From NCBI RefSeq assembly GCF_003253735.1, contig NZ_QKYW01000009.1:62001-126000 (forward strand): 64,000 bases of DNA. The letters run 5' to 3'. The position numbers and the translations under genes were made by a program. Below are positions 37,406 to 46,680 of this stretch, piece after piece. Every line of letters starts with the position of its first letter. Position 1 is the first letter of the stretch. A model generated the notes under the pieces. It was not told the DNA's origin and searched no databases. It saw nothing but the letters and a program-made list of their open reading frames with translations. The DNA is from Pseudomonas sp. URMO17WK12:I2 (GTDB lineage Bacteria > Pseudomonadota > Gammaproteobacteria > Pseudomonadales > Pseudomonadaceae).

Positions 37406-38968
37406 TTACGCAGCCGATTCACTGCCTGGCTTGAGCAGCACGCGGGTCACCCGGCGCTCCTTGACCTCGATCACGGTCAGCTCCCAGCCCAGGTACTCGA
37501 CCTTGTCGCCGATCAGCGGCAGGCGGTCGAGCAGGCTCATCGCCAGGCCGGCCAGGGTCTGGTAGTCGTCGGTCGGCTTGGCGGCGAAGTTCATCCGCTC
37601 GCGCAACACCGCCAGGTTGACCGCACCATTGACGCGATAACCGTCGTCCACTTCCTCGACATCCGGGCCATCCACTTCGCTGGCATCCGGCAGTTCGCCG
37701 GCGATGGCTTCGAGAATGTCGGTAAGGGTCAGCAGGCCCTCGAAACCGCCGAACTCGTTGACCACGAAGGCCACGTGGGTGGAACCCTGGCGCATCTGCT
37801 CCAGCGCGCTGAGCACGCTGGAGCTGTCCGGCAGGTTGATCGGCGCCCGTACCAGACTCTCGATGTCCGGTTGCTGGCCCTTGAGCAATTCCTTGAACAG
37901 CTCCTTCTTGTGGATGTAACCCAGGGGCTCCTCAGGGGAGTCGTTGCGGGTCACCACCAGGCGCGAATGCGGCGAGTCGAGCAGCGCCTGCTGGATCCTC
38001 TCCGGGTCGTCGTCGAGGTTGATGCTGTCGACTTCCATACGGTCGGTCATGACCTTCTGGATGGACATCTCGGCCATGTTCAGCACGCCGCTGATCATCA
38101 CCCGCTCGCGGCGGTCGAACAGCGCGGTTTCACCCTGCTCGCCCTCGAGCATATCGGCGATGTCCTCACCCACTTCGTCGGCCTGTACCTTGCCGCCAAG
38201 CATGCGCATCACCGCATGGGCGGTACGGTCACGCAGGCCACGCTGGCCCTGCAGGCTGCGTTTGCGGCGCGAACGGGCGACCTGATTGAACAGCTCGATG
38301 AGGATCGAGAAACCGATGGCCGCGTACAGGTAACCTTTCGGAATGTGGAAGCCCAGACCTTCGGCGGTCAGGCTGAAGCCGATCATCATCAGGAAGCCCA
38401 GGCACAGCATGATCACCGTCGGGCGCGCGTTGACGAAGGCGGTCAGCGGCTTGCTGGCGACGATCATCAGGCCGATGGAGATGATCACCGCGATCATCAT
38501 CACTTCCAGGTGCTCGACCATGCCCACTGCGGTGATGACTGCATCCAGCGAGAACACCGCGTCGAGCACGATGATCTGCGCCACCACCGGCCAGAACTTG
38601 GCGTAGGTGCGCGCACCACCGGACTGATGCACGCGCCCCTCCAGGCGTTCGTGCAGCTCCATGGTGGCCTTGAACAGCAGGAACACACCACCGAACAGCA
38701 TGATCAGGTCACGCCCCGAGAAGGATTTGCCGAATACCTCGATCAACGGATCGGTGAGGGTCACCAGCCACGCCATGCTGGCCAGCAGGCCCAGGCGCAT
38801 GATCAGCGCCAGGCTCAAGCCGATGACCCGCGCACGATCTCGCTGCTCGGGCGGCAGCTTGTCGGCGAGAATGGCGATAAACACCAGGTTGTCGATGCCC
38901 AGGACGATTTCCAAGACGATCAGGGTCAACAGGCCCAACCAGGCCGTCGGATCAGCCATCCATTCCAT
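37406..38968 (-). CDS. TerC-family membrane protein with CBS and CorC/HlyC domains (YoaE/YegH type)
   Basis: A 520-residue protein. The N-terminal 230 residues form a TerC-like bundle of about seven membrane helices (LEIVLGIDNLVFIAI is typical), followed by a CBS pair (about 290-425, with MTDRMEVDSINLDDD and LTDILEAIAGEL) and a C-terminal transporter-associated domain. The build and length match E. coli YoaE and YegH. TerC proteins are linked to metal, chiefly manganese, export or handling; no tellurite genes are nearby. It has a long 5' spacer (38969-39283). Confidence 0.88.
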   Translation of the reverse strand: MEWMADPTAWLGLLTLIVLEIVLGIDNLVFIAILADKLPPEQRDRARVIGLSLALIMRLGLLASMAWLVTLTDPLIEVFGKSFSGRDLIMLFGGVFLLFKATMELHERLEGRVHQSGGARTYAKFWPVVAQIIVLDAVFSLDAVITAVGMVEHLEVMMIAVIISIGLMIVASKPLTAFVNARPTVIMLCLGFLMMIGFSLTAEGLGFHIPKGYLYAAIGFSILIELFNQVARSRRKRSLQGQRGLRDRTAHAVMRMLGGKVQADEVGEDIADMLEGEQGETALFDRRERVMISGVLNMAEMSIQKVMTDRMEVDSINLDDDPERIQQALLDSPHSRLVVTRNDSPEEPLGYIHKKELFKELLKGQQPDIESLVRAPINLPDSSSVLSALEQMRQGSTHVAFVVNEFGGFEGLLTLTDILEAIAGELPDASEVDGPDVEEVDDGYRVNGAVNLAVLRERMNFAAKPTDDYQTLAGLAMSLLDRLPLIGDKVEYLGWELTVIEVKERRVTRVLLKPGSESAA

Positions 38969-39283
38969 TTAGTGTGTAGCTCTCTCAAGGGGAAAACGAA
39001 GGCAGCCGAACGCGACGTGCATGCGTGAAGCAGGCTCGTGAAGGCTCGACTGAAGGGAAGTATGCGCAGCACGCTGCTGCACGTGAGGCAGGCACCGGGC
39101 GGTGCTGCCTTTGGGAAGTAACGCCCTCGTCCATAGTGGCGAGGGCGATCGTCTACTGTCGCTGTCCATGAAGACCGGAAAATAGGAAACAGACCCGGCA
39201 ATCTACTGGAGCGCGAGTCACACTGAAAGCGGCAAGTTTGTAACCATGCTTTACATGCCGTGTGAGCGTGTCGGGTTGCAGCT
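38969..39283. other. Gene-free spacer between fpr and the TerC-type gene
   Basis: This 315-base spacer holds a hairpin with arms CGCCCTCG/CGAGGGCG at about 39121-39146 and GC-rich paired segments on either side (GGCAGCACCGCCCGGTGCCTGCC on the minus strand). It could end fpr transcription or be a structured leader of the TerC-type gene. No terminator T run follows the stem on the minus strand. Confidence 0.5.
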
Positions 39284-40057
39284 TTACCAGTAGTTCTCCA
39301 CGGCAACCTGGCCGGGCCGACGGGTCAGGCTGAGGTTCATGTTGCGCGCCTTCAGGCATTGGCGGATGTCGTCGATCATCTGCGGGTTGCCGCAGATCAT
39401 CACCCGCGAATGTTCGGGGGTCAGTTCCAGACCAGCGGCGCGCTCCAGCTCGCCGTTTTCGATCAACTGAGTGATGCGCGCGTTCAGGCAGCCCGGCGCC
39501 TGCTCGCGGGTCACCACTGGCAGATAGGTGAGTTTGTGGGTGTACTCGGCCAGGTGCTCCAGTTCGGAGAAGCCGTGGATCATGTCCTGATAGGCCAGCT
39601 CGGCCAACGTGCGCGCGCTGTACACCAGCACGATGCGCTCAAAGCGCTCCCAGATTTCAAAATCCTGCAGCATCGACAGGAATGGCGCGATGCCGGTGCC
39701 GCTGCCCAGCAGCCACAGGTCACGGCCGTCGATGAAGCGATCCAGGGTCAGGTAGCCGGTGGCCATTTTTTCCACCAGCAAGGTATCGCCGATACGCAGG
39801 CGGCTCAGTTCACTGGTGAATTCACCGCCGGGCACCACGATGGAGAAGAACTCCAGGTGCTCGTCATGGGGCGCCGAAACCAATGAATAGGCGCGCCAGA
39901 CCACCGAGCCATCGGCCTTCTCCACGCCCAGGCGTACGAACTGCCCGGCGCGGAAACGAAACCCGGCGTCGCGGGTGGTACGCAGGGTGAACAGGCTGGG
40001 CGTCAGGGTCTGTACGTCGAGAAGGGTCTGGCGGGTGAATTTGTCTTCGCTACTCAT
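39284..40057 (-). CDS. fpr: Ferredoxin/flavodoxin-NADP+ reductase Fpr
   Basis: A 257-residue FAD enzyme of the bacterial FPR class. RAYSLVSAP binds FAD, LLGSGTGIAPFLSML binds NADP pyrophosphate, and MICGNPQM lies near the C-terminus, which ends in the aromatic VENYW. It moves electrons between NADPH and ferredoxin or flavodoxin, and in Pseudomonas feeds the bacterioferritin ferredoxin and oxidative stress defence. ATG 40057 has GGAG six bases upstream. Confidence 0.93.
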   Translation of the reverse strand: MSSEDKFTRQTLLDVQTLTPSLFTLRTTRDAGFRFRAGQFVRLGVEKADGSVVWRAYSLVSAPHDEHLEFFSIVVPGGEFTSELSRLRIGDTLLVEKMATGYLTLDRFIDGRDLWLLGSGTGIAPFLSMLQDFEIWERFERIVLVYSARTLAELAYQDMIHGFSELEHLAEYTHKLTYLPVVTREQAPGCLNARITQLIENGELERAAGLELTPEHSRVMICGNPQMIDDIRQCLKARNMNLSLTRRPGQVAVENYW

Positions 40058-40202
40058 CGGCGGCTCCATCAGGGCTCATGGGCCTAGTGTCGCGCAAAGC
40101 CGCCGCGGGAAACACCGGCAAAGATCAGGGAGAACGCTGGAGCGGGGATTAGCGAGGCATCGGGTTGAAGGGATAGTGCAGGTAGTAAGTGGCATCAAGC
40201 CT

Positions 40203-40253
40203 TTGTGGGAGCGGGCCATGCGCGCGAATCGCGGGCATGGCCCGCTCCCACAA
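40203..40253. repeat. REP-type palindrome
   Basis: TTGTGGGAGCGGGCCATGCG and the complementary CGGGCATGGCCCGCTCCCACAA frame a short loop. It is almost the same as 16940-16986. It lies between the fpr start and the end of the dehydrogenase gene. A related GAGCGCAGCGATACCCGGG sequence (40271-40289) follows. Confidence 0.85.
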
Positions 40254-40355
40254 GAGCACCTTAGCCCGGGTCGAGCGCAGCGATACCCGGGAAAACGTTG
40301 CCCACAAAAAAGCCGACCTGGAGGTCGGCTATCTCGTCGCAGCGCAGCTGATGCT

Positions 40356-41933
40356 TTACAGCGCGTCGCGGCTGCTGGCGCCGTCTACCAGACGGGCGAT
40401 ACCCAGCGGGTTGGCGTTCTTCAGGGCGTCGGGCAGCAGGGCGTCGGGGCAGTTCTGGTAACAAACCGGGCGCAGGAAGCGGTCGATGGCCAGGGTGCCG
40501 ACGGATGTACCGCGAGCATCGGAGGTCGCCGGGTACGGGCCGCCATGCACCATGGCATCGCAGACTTCGACACCGGTCGGGTAGCCATTGAACAGCACGC
40601 GACCGACCTTTTGCTCGAGCAGCGCGAACAGCGCCTCGCTGCCGGCCAGATCACCCGGTTCGGTGATCAGCGTGGCGGTCAGCTGGCCGTGCAATCCCTC
40701 GATAGCCTTGATCAGCTCGGCCTGGTCGGCCACCTCTACGACGATGGTGGTCGGCCCGAAGACTTCTTCCTGCAGACGCTCGTCACCCTCGAGCAACAGG
40801 CTGACATCGGCCTTGAACAGTTGCGGGCGCGCCTGCTTGCCTTCCTGCGCGGCACCCGCCAGGTGGGTGATGCCGGGGTGGGCGGCGAGCGCAGCGATAC
40901 CTTTGCCATAGCCTTCCAGGCCGCCAGCGTTGAGCAGGGTCTGCGGCGGTTGCTCGGCCATCTTGGCGGTCAGGCTGTGCAGAAAGGCGCTGAATTCCGG
41001 CGAGCGAATACCGAGCACCAGGCCGGGGTTGGTGCAGAACTGGCCAGCGCCCAGCACCACCGAGGCGGCCAGTTCACCGGCGACTTTCTCGCCACGGGCC
41101 TTGAGGGCTTCGGGCATGAGGATGACCGGGTTGATGCTGCTCATCTCGGCGAATACCGGGATCGGCTGCGGGCGGGCTGCGGCCATGTCGCACAGGGCGC
41201 GACCGCCGCGCAGCGAGCCGGTGAAGCCGACCGCCTGGATGGCCGGGTGCTTGACCAGCGCCGCACCGACGATGCCACCGTAGATCATGTTGAACACGCC
41301 CTTGGGCATGCCGGTTTTCTCGGCCGCGCGCAACAGCGCCGCGCCCACCAAGGCAGTGGTGGTCATATGGCCGGGGTGGGCCTTGAACACCACCGGGCAA
41401 CCGGCAGCCAGGGCGGAGGCGGTGTCGCCGCCGGCCGTGGAGAAGGCCAGCGGAAAGTTGCTGGCACCGAATACGGCGACCGGGCCGAGGCCGATGCGGT
41501 ACTGGCGAATGTCCGGGCGCGGCAGCGGCTGGCGATCCGGCAGGGCGCGGTCGATGCGCGCGCCGAGGAAATCGCCACGGCGCAGTACCTGGGCGAACAG
41601 GCGCATCTGCCCGCTGGTACGCCCGCGCTCACCCTGAATGCGGCCGCTCGGCAACGCGGTTTCGCGGCAGACGATGGCGATGAAATCCTCGCCCAGGGCG
41701 TCCAGCTCGTCGGCGATGGCGTCGAGAAACTCGGCGCGTCGGCTCGCCGGCAGGCTGCGATAGGCCGGGTAGGCAGCAGCGGCGGCCTTGGCGGCGGCAT
41801 CGACTTCCTGCTCGGTGGCCTCGACGAATTCGTACGGCAGTGTTTCGCCGGTGGTGGCATCGACGCTCTGCAGCTTCACGCTGCCACCGGCGCTGTAGGC
41901 GCCGCCGATGATGTTGTGGCCATTGACGGACAT
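40356..41933 (-). CDS. Alpha-ketoglutarate semialdehyde (2,5-dioxovalerate) dehydrogenase
   Basis: A 525-residue aldehyde dehydrogenase. The start MSVNGHNIIGG, the catalytic cysteine in GAGQFCTNPGLV and the general-base glutamate in FAEMSSINPV fit the KGSADH group, which oxidises alpha-ketoglutarate semialdehyde to alpha-ketoglutarate in the non-phosphorylating pentose, glucarate or hydroxyproline pathways. ATG 41933 has AGGAGG about eight bases upstream. The FAH-family gene just upstream in the same direction supports a sugar-acid route. Confidence 0.88.
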   Translation of the reverse strand: MSVNGHNIIGGAYSAGGSVKLQSVDATTGETLPYEFVEATEQEVDAAAKAAAAAYPAYRSLPASRRAEFLDAIADELDALGEDFIAIVCRETALPSGRIQGERGRTSGQMRLFAQVLRRGDFLGARIDRALPDRQPLPRPDIRQYRIGLGPVAVFGASNFPLAFSTAGGDTASALAAGCPVVFKAHPGHMTTTALVGAALLRAAEKTGMPKGVFNMIYGGIVGAALVKHPAIQAVGFTGSLRGGRALCDMAAARPQPIPVFAEMSSINPVILMPEALKARGEKVAGELAASVVLGAGQFCTNPGLVLGIRSPEFSAFLHSLTAKMAEQPPQTLLNAGGLEGYGKGIAALAAHPGITHLAGAAQEGKQARPQLFKADVSLLLEGDERLQEEVFGPTTIVVEVADQAELIKAIEGLHGQLTATLITEPGDLAGSEALFALLEQKVGRVLFNGYPTGVEVCDAMVHGGPYPATSDARGTSVGTLAIDRFLRPVCYQNCPDALLPDALKNANPLGIARLVDGASSRDAL

Positions 41934-42000
41934 GAATATTTCCTCCTGGTCAGAACCCAGCGGGGCCAGAACTGGCCCCGACATGGGTAACGGTGGATGG

Positions 42001-42996
42001 TTAAAGGGCTGTGACGCTGCCCGGCTGTAGCGGCTCATCAGCCGCCACCAGGCCGTTGCGCAGGGGCGCGCCGAATTCGCTCATTTCGATCTCGAAGGTG
42101 TCGCCAGGCTGCGCCTGAATGCCGTCGGCATAGGACAGCGTAGCGGTACCGAAGTAATGCACGTGCACATCGCCCGGGCGCAGGAACTGCTGGTATTTGA
42201 AGTGGTGGAACTCCAGGTTCTCCAGGCTGTGGCACATGTTCTCCTCGCCACTGAGGAATTCCTTCTCCCAGATCACCTCGCCGCCGCGATGAATACGGCT
42301 GGTACCGGCCAGGTGAGCGGGCAGCGCGCCAACGCGCAGTTCCGGCCCGTAGGCGCAGAAACGCAGCTTGGAGTGCGCCAGGTACAGGTAATTGCGGCGC
42401 TCCAGCACATGGTCGGAGAACTCGTTGCCCAGGGCATAGCCGAGGCGGTAGGGCTTGCCGTCGTCGCCGATCACGTACAGGCCGACCAGCTCCGGCTCCT
42501 CGCCACCATCTTCGGCGAAGGCCGGTAGCGGCAGGTCGGCGCCAGGGCGCACGACGATGCTGCCGTCACCCTTGTAGAACCACTCCGGCTGCGCGCCGAC
42601 CTTGCCGGCACCTGGCTTGCCGCCCTCCAGGCCCCAACGGAAGATGCGCATGGTGTCGGTCAGGGTAGCTTCGTCCTGGCCCTTCTGCTGGTGCATCTTG
42701 TCGCGGGTCGAGGCGCTGCCCAGATGGGTAAGGCCGGTGCCGCTGATCAGGCAATGAGCCGGGTCTTGATGATCCAGCGGTGGCAGGATGCGCCCGCCGT
42801 GCTGCAGTTCGGCGTAAGCCGGGCCGGCGTCGCTGCCACGGCTGTCGACTTCGCTCTGCAGGCTGCGCCCGGCGCGGATCGCTGCCAGTGCCAACTCGCG
42901 GGTGCTGGCAACGCCGCGCACGGTACGCACGGCATCGCCGTCGACAACGCCAACCTGACGCTGGCCGCTGGTGGATTCGAACTGGATCAGTCGCAT
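42001..42996 (-). CDS. AraD1/GguC family (fumarylacetoacetase superfamily) sugar-acid enzyme
   Basis: A 331-residue protein starting MRLIQFESTSGQRQVGVVDG and resembling GguC/AraD1 proteins, which belong to the fumarylacetoacetate hydrolase superfamily and are assigned to dehydration of 2-keto-3-deoxy sugar acids such as L-arabonate. Acidic ligands of the FAH fold occur in EDGGEEPELVGLY. It is followed by the semialdehyde dehydrogenase that would use its product and is divergent from a LysR gene. The exact sugar acid is not known. Confidence 0.82.
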   Translation of the reverse strand: MRLIQFESTSGQRQVGVVDGDAVRTVRGVASTRELALAAIRAGRSLQSEVDSRGSDAGPAYAELQHGGRILPPLDHQDPAHCLISGTGLTHLGSASTRDKMHQQKGQDEATLTDTMRIFRWGLEGGKPGAGKVGAQPEWFYKGDGSIVVRPGADLPLPAFAEDGGEEPELVGLYVIGDDGKPYRLGYALGNEFSDHVLERRNYLYLAHSKLRFCAYGPELRVGALPAHLAGTSRIHRGGEVIWEKEFLSGEENMCHSLENLEFHHFKYQQFLRPGDVHVHYFGTATLSYADGIQAQPGDTFEIEMSEFGAPLRNGLVAADEPLQPGSVTAL

Positions 42997-43092
42997 GGCT
43001 TATCTCTCTTGTCAGTCGCTTGCCCGAACGGGTACAGGGCAGACTTTACGAACTCAACGCCAGCCTGCCTAATGACAGGCTCTGATCAAGCA

Positions 43093-43107
43093 ATAACCGA
43101 TGGTTAT
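43093..43107. promoter_or_regulatory. Palindromic operator between the sugar-acid operon and the LysR gene
   Basis: ATAACC-GAT-GGTTAT is a perfect six-base inverted repeat with a three-base centre, lying 97 bases upstream of the AraD1-type gene and across the first possible LysR start codon (43100). It is probably a binding site of the adjacent regulator. Confidence 0.5.
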
Positions 43108-44032
43108 CACCATGCTCGCATCCCTCCCCGCCCTGGTTTCCCGACTACGCCTGAAACAGCTGCGCCTGCTTATCGCCCTCGACGAACAGGGCTCGCTGCA
43201 CAAGGCCGCCGAGGCCGTGGCGATCAGCCAGCCGGGGGCGACCAAGGCGCTCAACGAGATCGAATCGGCATTCGGCACACGGCTGTTCACCCGCACCAGC
43301 CAGGGCCTGGAAGCCAACGACCTGGGGCGTTGCGCTATTCGCTACGCGCGGCTGATCCACAGCGACCTGGCGCACCTGCGCGAAGAAATGCTCGGCATCC
43401 TGCAGGGCCAGGGCGGGCGCCTGGTGGTAGGGGTGATCATGGGTGCGGTGCCGCACCTGACCCGCGCGCTGTCGCGGTTGCGCGCGCGCCAGCCGGAGCT
43501 GTCGGTGGAAATCGTCGAAGACACCAGCGCGCGGCTGCTCAGCCTGATCGACCAGGGCCGCCTGGACCTGGCGATCTGCCGCACCAGCGTGAGCCGCCGA
43601 CCAGATGATTACGACTGCCTGAGCCTGCATGACGAACAGCTGAAAGTGGTGGCCAGCCCCGCGCACCCGCTGGCCACCACGCCGGGTCTGAGCCTGGCGC
43701 AACTGGCGGCCTACAGCTGGGTGGTGTTCCCGGCGAACATGCCGATGCGCCTGGTACTGGAGCGGGCATTCAGCGACGCCGAGCTGGAATTTCCGCGCTA
43801 CCCGCTGGAAACCGCCTCGACCTTCGCCACCCTGATGCTGCTGCAGGAAGACCCGCACCTGGTAGCGCTGATGCCACGGGAAACCGCCCAGTCGGCGGCG
43901 CGCTCGGGCCAACTGGCATGCCTGGAACTGGCCCAGGTGCTGCGCAGCGAACCCTATGGGGTGATCAGCCGCCGCGGCTCGCCGCTGTCATCGCCAGCGC
44001 GTTTGCTGCTGGAAGAGTTGCGCGCTTCGTAG
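43100..44032 (+). CDS. LysR-family transcriptional regulator (GbpR-like)
   Basis: A 310-residue regulator: an N-terminal winged helix (LRLKQLRLLIALDEQGSLHKAAEAVAISQ, then GATKALNEIESAFG) and a periplasmic-binding-protein-like effector domain (from about residue 100, VVGVIMGAVPHLT). It resembles the GbpR group that controls sugar uptake and sugar-acid catabolism, which suits the divergent AraD1/KGSADH genes. The start at 43100 lies inside a palindrome, so ATG 43112 may be the true one. Confidence 0.85.
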   Translation: MVITMLASLPALVSRLRLKQLRLLIALDEQGSLHKAAEAVAISQPGATKALNEIESAFGTRLFTRTSQGLEANDLGRCAIRYARLIHSDLAHLREEMLGILQGQGGRLVVGVIMGAVPHLTRALSRLRARQPELSVEIVEDTSARLLSLIDQGRLDLAICRTSVSRRPDDYDCLSLHDEQLKVVASPAHPLATTPGLSLAQLAAYSWVVFPANMPMRLVLERAFSDAELEFPRYPLETASTFATLMLLQEDPHLVALMPRETAQSAARSGQLACLELAQVLRSEPYGVISRRGSPLSSPARLLLEELRAS

Positions 44033-44034
44033 TT

Positions 44035-44122
44035 GTAGGGTGGATGACGCTTTTTTCATCCACCATTGCGATTGCAGCGGTGGACGGGGCGGACCGCGTA
44101 GGTGAAGCGTCGTCCACCCTAC
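44035..44122. repeat. Inverted-repeat element with GTAGGGTGGA ends
   Basis: GTAGGGTGGATGACGC at 44035-44050 and GCGTCGTCCACCCTAC at 44107-44122 differ at one position in pairing. The 88-base unit lies just after the LysR stop. A half-copy, GTAGGGTGGACAACGC, is at 57684. Confidence 0.7.
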
Positions 44123-44149
44123 GAACTACGGTCTTGCGCACATCTAAAT

Positions 44150-44217
44150 GTGGGAGCGGGCCATGCCCGCGAAAAAAATCGCGGCCATGGACTAAGCGTC
44201 CCCGCCCGCCGCCACAG
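44150..44217. repeat. Degenerate REP-type palindrome
   Basis: GTGGGAGCGGGCCATGCCCGCGA is followed by an A run, TCGCGGCCATGG, and a weaker right arm CCCCGCCCGCCGCCAC. It is a relative of the REPs at 16940, 40203 and 53382 with a diverged second half. Confidence 0.7.
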
Positions 44218-44245
44218 GGCTTCGGCGGCAGTCCGACTTAACCAA

Positions 44246-45235
44246 TCAACGCCGATTGACCGTCTGCGCCGCACGCAGCACATCAGCGCCGATCTCCGCC
44301 TCGAAACGCTGCCACACCGGGCGCATCGCTTCGCGCCAGGCTTCGCGTTGCTCGTGGGTCAGGGTGATGATCTGCGCGCGGCCGGCGGCGACCAGTTGCT
44401 CGCGGCTCTTGCGGTTCAGCTCTTCGGCGTCCTGATTCACCTTGAAGCTGACCTCTTCGATGATCGCTTCCAACTGGGTGCGCACCTGGTAGGGGATGCT
44501 GATCCAGAACTTGGAGTTGCTGATCAGCATGTAGTTGAGCGAGCCGTGGTTGGTTTCGGTGATGAACGGCTGCACGCTGTCGAGCTTCTGGCTGGCCAGG
44601 TTCGACCAGGGGTTTTCCGCGCCTTGCACGATGCCCTTCTGCAGCGCCGCCAGGGTTTCGCTGAAGGCCATCTTGCTGGTGGTCGCGCCCAGCTCGGCGA
44701 ACTGCGCCTCCAGCACTGGCGACGGCTGGATCCGGAAGTTCAGGCCCTTGGCATCGGCCGGCGCCTTCAGCGCGCGGGTGGCGGAAAGCTGCTTCATGCC
44801 GTTGTTCCAGTACGCCAGGCCGTAGATGTCGTGGCCCGCCATGGAGCGCAGCAGCTCGCGGCTCTTCTCACGCTTCTGAAAGCGCTTTACCGCTTCCAGG
44901 TCATCGAACAGGAACGGCAGGTCGAACACCTGCAACTGCTTGGTGTAGGCATCGAACTTGGACAGCGACGGCGCCAGCATCTGTACCTTGCCGTCACGCA
45001 GTGCCTGCAGCTCGTCCGCATCACCGAACAGCGTGGAGTTCGGGTACACCTCGACCTTCACCTTGTCGCCCAGGCGCTGCTCCACCAGTTCCTTGAACAG
45101 CTGCGCGCCACGGCCTTTCGGGGTGTCTTCGGCGACCACGTGGGAGAACTTGATAACGATGGGCTCGGCGGCGAACGCCGACGTGCAGATCAGCAGCACG
45201 GCTGACAGGGCGGTGGTGACAACGGACTTGAACAT
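44246..45235 (-). CDS. TRAP transporter periplasmic binding protein (DctP family), orphan
   Basis: A 329-residue protein: signal peptide ending at AFA-AEP, then the DctP domain with IKFSHVVAEDTPKGRGA, RIQPSPVLEAQFAELGA and the ligand-binding arginine region. Family members bind C4-dicarboxylates and other organic acids and deliver them to membrane subunits DctQ and DctM, which are absent here. ATG 45235 has GAGG seven bases upstream. It may work with a QM pair elsewhere. The neighbours (LysR and sugar-acid genes) do not decide the ligand. Confidence 0.88.
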   Translation of the reverse strand: MFKSVVTTALSAVLLICTSAFAAEPIVIKFSHVVAEDTPKGRGAQLFKELVEQRLGDKVKVEVYPNSTLFGDADELQALRDGKVQMLAPSLSKFDAYTKQLQVFDLPFLFDDLEAVKRFQKREKSRELLRSMAGHDIYGLAYWNNGMKQLSATRALKAPADAKGLNFRIQPSPVLEAQFAELGATTSKMAFSETLAALQKGIVQGAENPWSNLASQKLDSVQPFITETNHGSLNYMLISNSKFWISIPYQVRTQLEAIIEEVSFKVNQDAEELNRKSREQLVAAGRAQIITLTHEQREAWREAMRPVWQRFEAEIGADVLRAAQTVNRR

Positions 45236-45536
45236 GCAAAACCTCGGCAATAGCAGACAGCGGCGCATGCGCGAGGCAGCACCTGAAGAAAATGGGTTGC
45301 GGATGACCTCGGTGAGGTCGCTGTCGGCTAGGCCCGGCGCAGCGCGCGGGTGTCCGACTATTATTGGAGGGCTGCGGAGAGGGGTCAGGCAAACGCGACC
45401 GTTCTGGCAGGGGCGCGATTCTTGTCGATCGCACCCGGCAGAACAAGCGGTAATAACGCCAACTGCTGCACAGCTTGAAGATTCACTGCCCGCGCCGTGG
45501 CAGAATGCGCCCCGCCACGCCCATCACGAGATCAGC

Positions 45537-46658
45537 ATGTCGTCGTCCTTCGTCACCCCGTTCGCCACCCTCGACCTGCAACGCCAGCCCGAGCAACCCG
45601 GCATGCCGCTGCAGGCCTTCGATGCCGCCGATGCCTACCTGCTCGAGCAGGTGCAGAACCTGCCGGACGGTGCGCGTGTGCTGCTGCTCAACGACAGCTT
45701 CGGCGCCCTGGCTTGTGCCCTGGCCGGCCGCGCCCAGGTGACCAGCAGCGGCGACTCGCACCTGGGCCACCTGGCGCTGCGCCTCAACCTGGCGCGCAAC
45801 GGCCTGACTGAAGACGCGGTAACCTTCGTGCCAGCCAGCGAGCCAGCACGCGGCCCATTCGATGTGGTGCTGATCCGCGTGCCGAAAACCCTGGCGCTGC
45901 TGGAAGAACAGCTGATCCGCCTGCATGGCCAACTGGCGCCAGGCGCCCAGGTGATCGCCGGGGCGATGATCAAGCACCTGCCGCGCGCCGCTGGTGACCT
46001 GCTGGAAAAATACATCGGCCCGGTGCAGGCCTCGCTGGCGGTGAAAAAAGCCCGCCTGCTGCACGCCACACCCGAGGCAAAGCCGGCCGCGCAGTCGCCC
46101 TACCCGACCCGCTACCGCCTCGACAAACCGGCGCTGGAGCTCTGCAACCACGCCAACCTGTTCTGTCGCGAAGGCCTGGATATCGGCACCCGCGCCTTCC
46201 TGCCGCACCTGCCGCGCCACCTGGACAACCGCCGGGTGGCCGACCTGGGCTGCGGCAACGGCGTGCTGGGCATCCTCTACGCCCTCGGCAGCCCGCAGGC
46301 CGAGCTGACCCTGGTGGACGAATCCTATATGGCGGTGCAGTCCGCCGCCGAAAACTGGCAGGCGGCGCTGGGCGAGCGCCCGGTGACCATCCGCGCCGGC
46401 GACGGCCTGGCCGAGCAGGCCGAAGATTCGCTGGACCTGGTGCTGTGCAACCCGCCCTTCCACCAGCAGCAGGTGGTCGGCGACTTCCTTGCCTGGCGCA
46501 TGTTCCAGCAGGCGCGCAGCGCGCTGGTCACCGGTGGCGAGCTGTGGATCGTCGGCAATCGCCACCTGGGCTACCACACCAAGCTGGCGCGACTGTTCCG
46601 TGGCGTCGAGCAGGTGGCGGCCACAGCGAAGTTCGTGGTGCTCAAGGCGACCAAGTAG
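45537..46658 (+). CDS. rlmG: 23S rRNA (guanine1835-N2) methyltransferase RlmG
   Basis: A 373-residue protein with two methyltransferase-like halves, as in RlmG and RsmC. The C-terminal half is catalytic, with the SAM motif DLGCGNGVLG near residue 237 and the amino-methyltransferase motif NPPFHQ. The N-terminal half (VLLLNDSFGALACALAG) is a degenerate copy. N-terminal starts upstream of 45537 would lie inside the opposite gene and its leader, and were rejected. Confidence 0.88.
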   Translation: MSSSFVTPFATLDLQRQPEQPGMPLQAFDAADAYLLEQVQNLPDGARVLLLNDSFGALACALAGRAQVTSSGDSHLGHLALRLNLARNGLTEDAVTFVPASEPARGPFDVVLIRVPKTLALLEEQLIRLHGQLAPGAQVIAGAMIKHLPRAAGDLLEKYIGPVQASLAVKKARLLHATPEAKPAAQSPYPTRYRLDKPALELCNHANLFCREGLDIGTRAFLPHLPRHLDNRRVADLGCGNGVLGILYALGSPQAELTLVDESYMAVQSAAENWQAALGERPVTIRAGDGLAEQAEDSLDLVLCNPPFHQQQVVGDFLAWRMFQQARSALVTGGELWIVGNRHLGYHTKLARLFRGVEQVAATAKFVVLKATK

Positions 46659-46680
46659 GCGATACCCAACAATCCTTCCC

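Noticed and set aside
38969..39283. Manganese (yybP-ykoY) riboswitch before the TerC-type gene
   Set aside because: TerC genes often have one, but the GGGGAGTAG core was not found on the correct strand; only a partly similar GGGAAGTAA occurs on the opposite strand.
44958..45536. N-terminal extension of rlmG to 44958
   Set aside because: It runs antisense through the TRAP binding protein gene and adds no family sequence.
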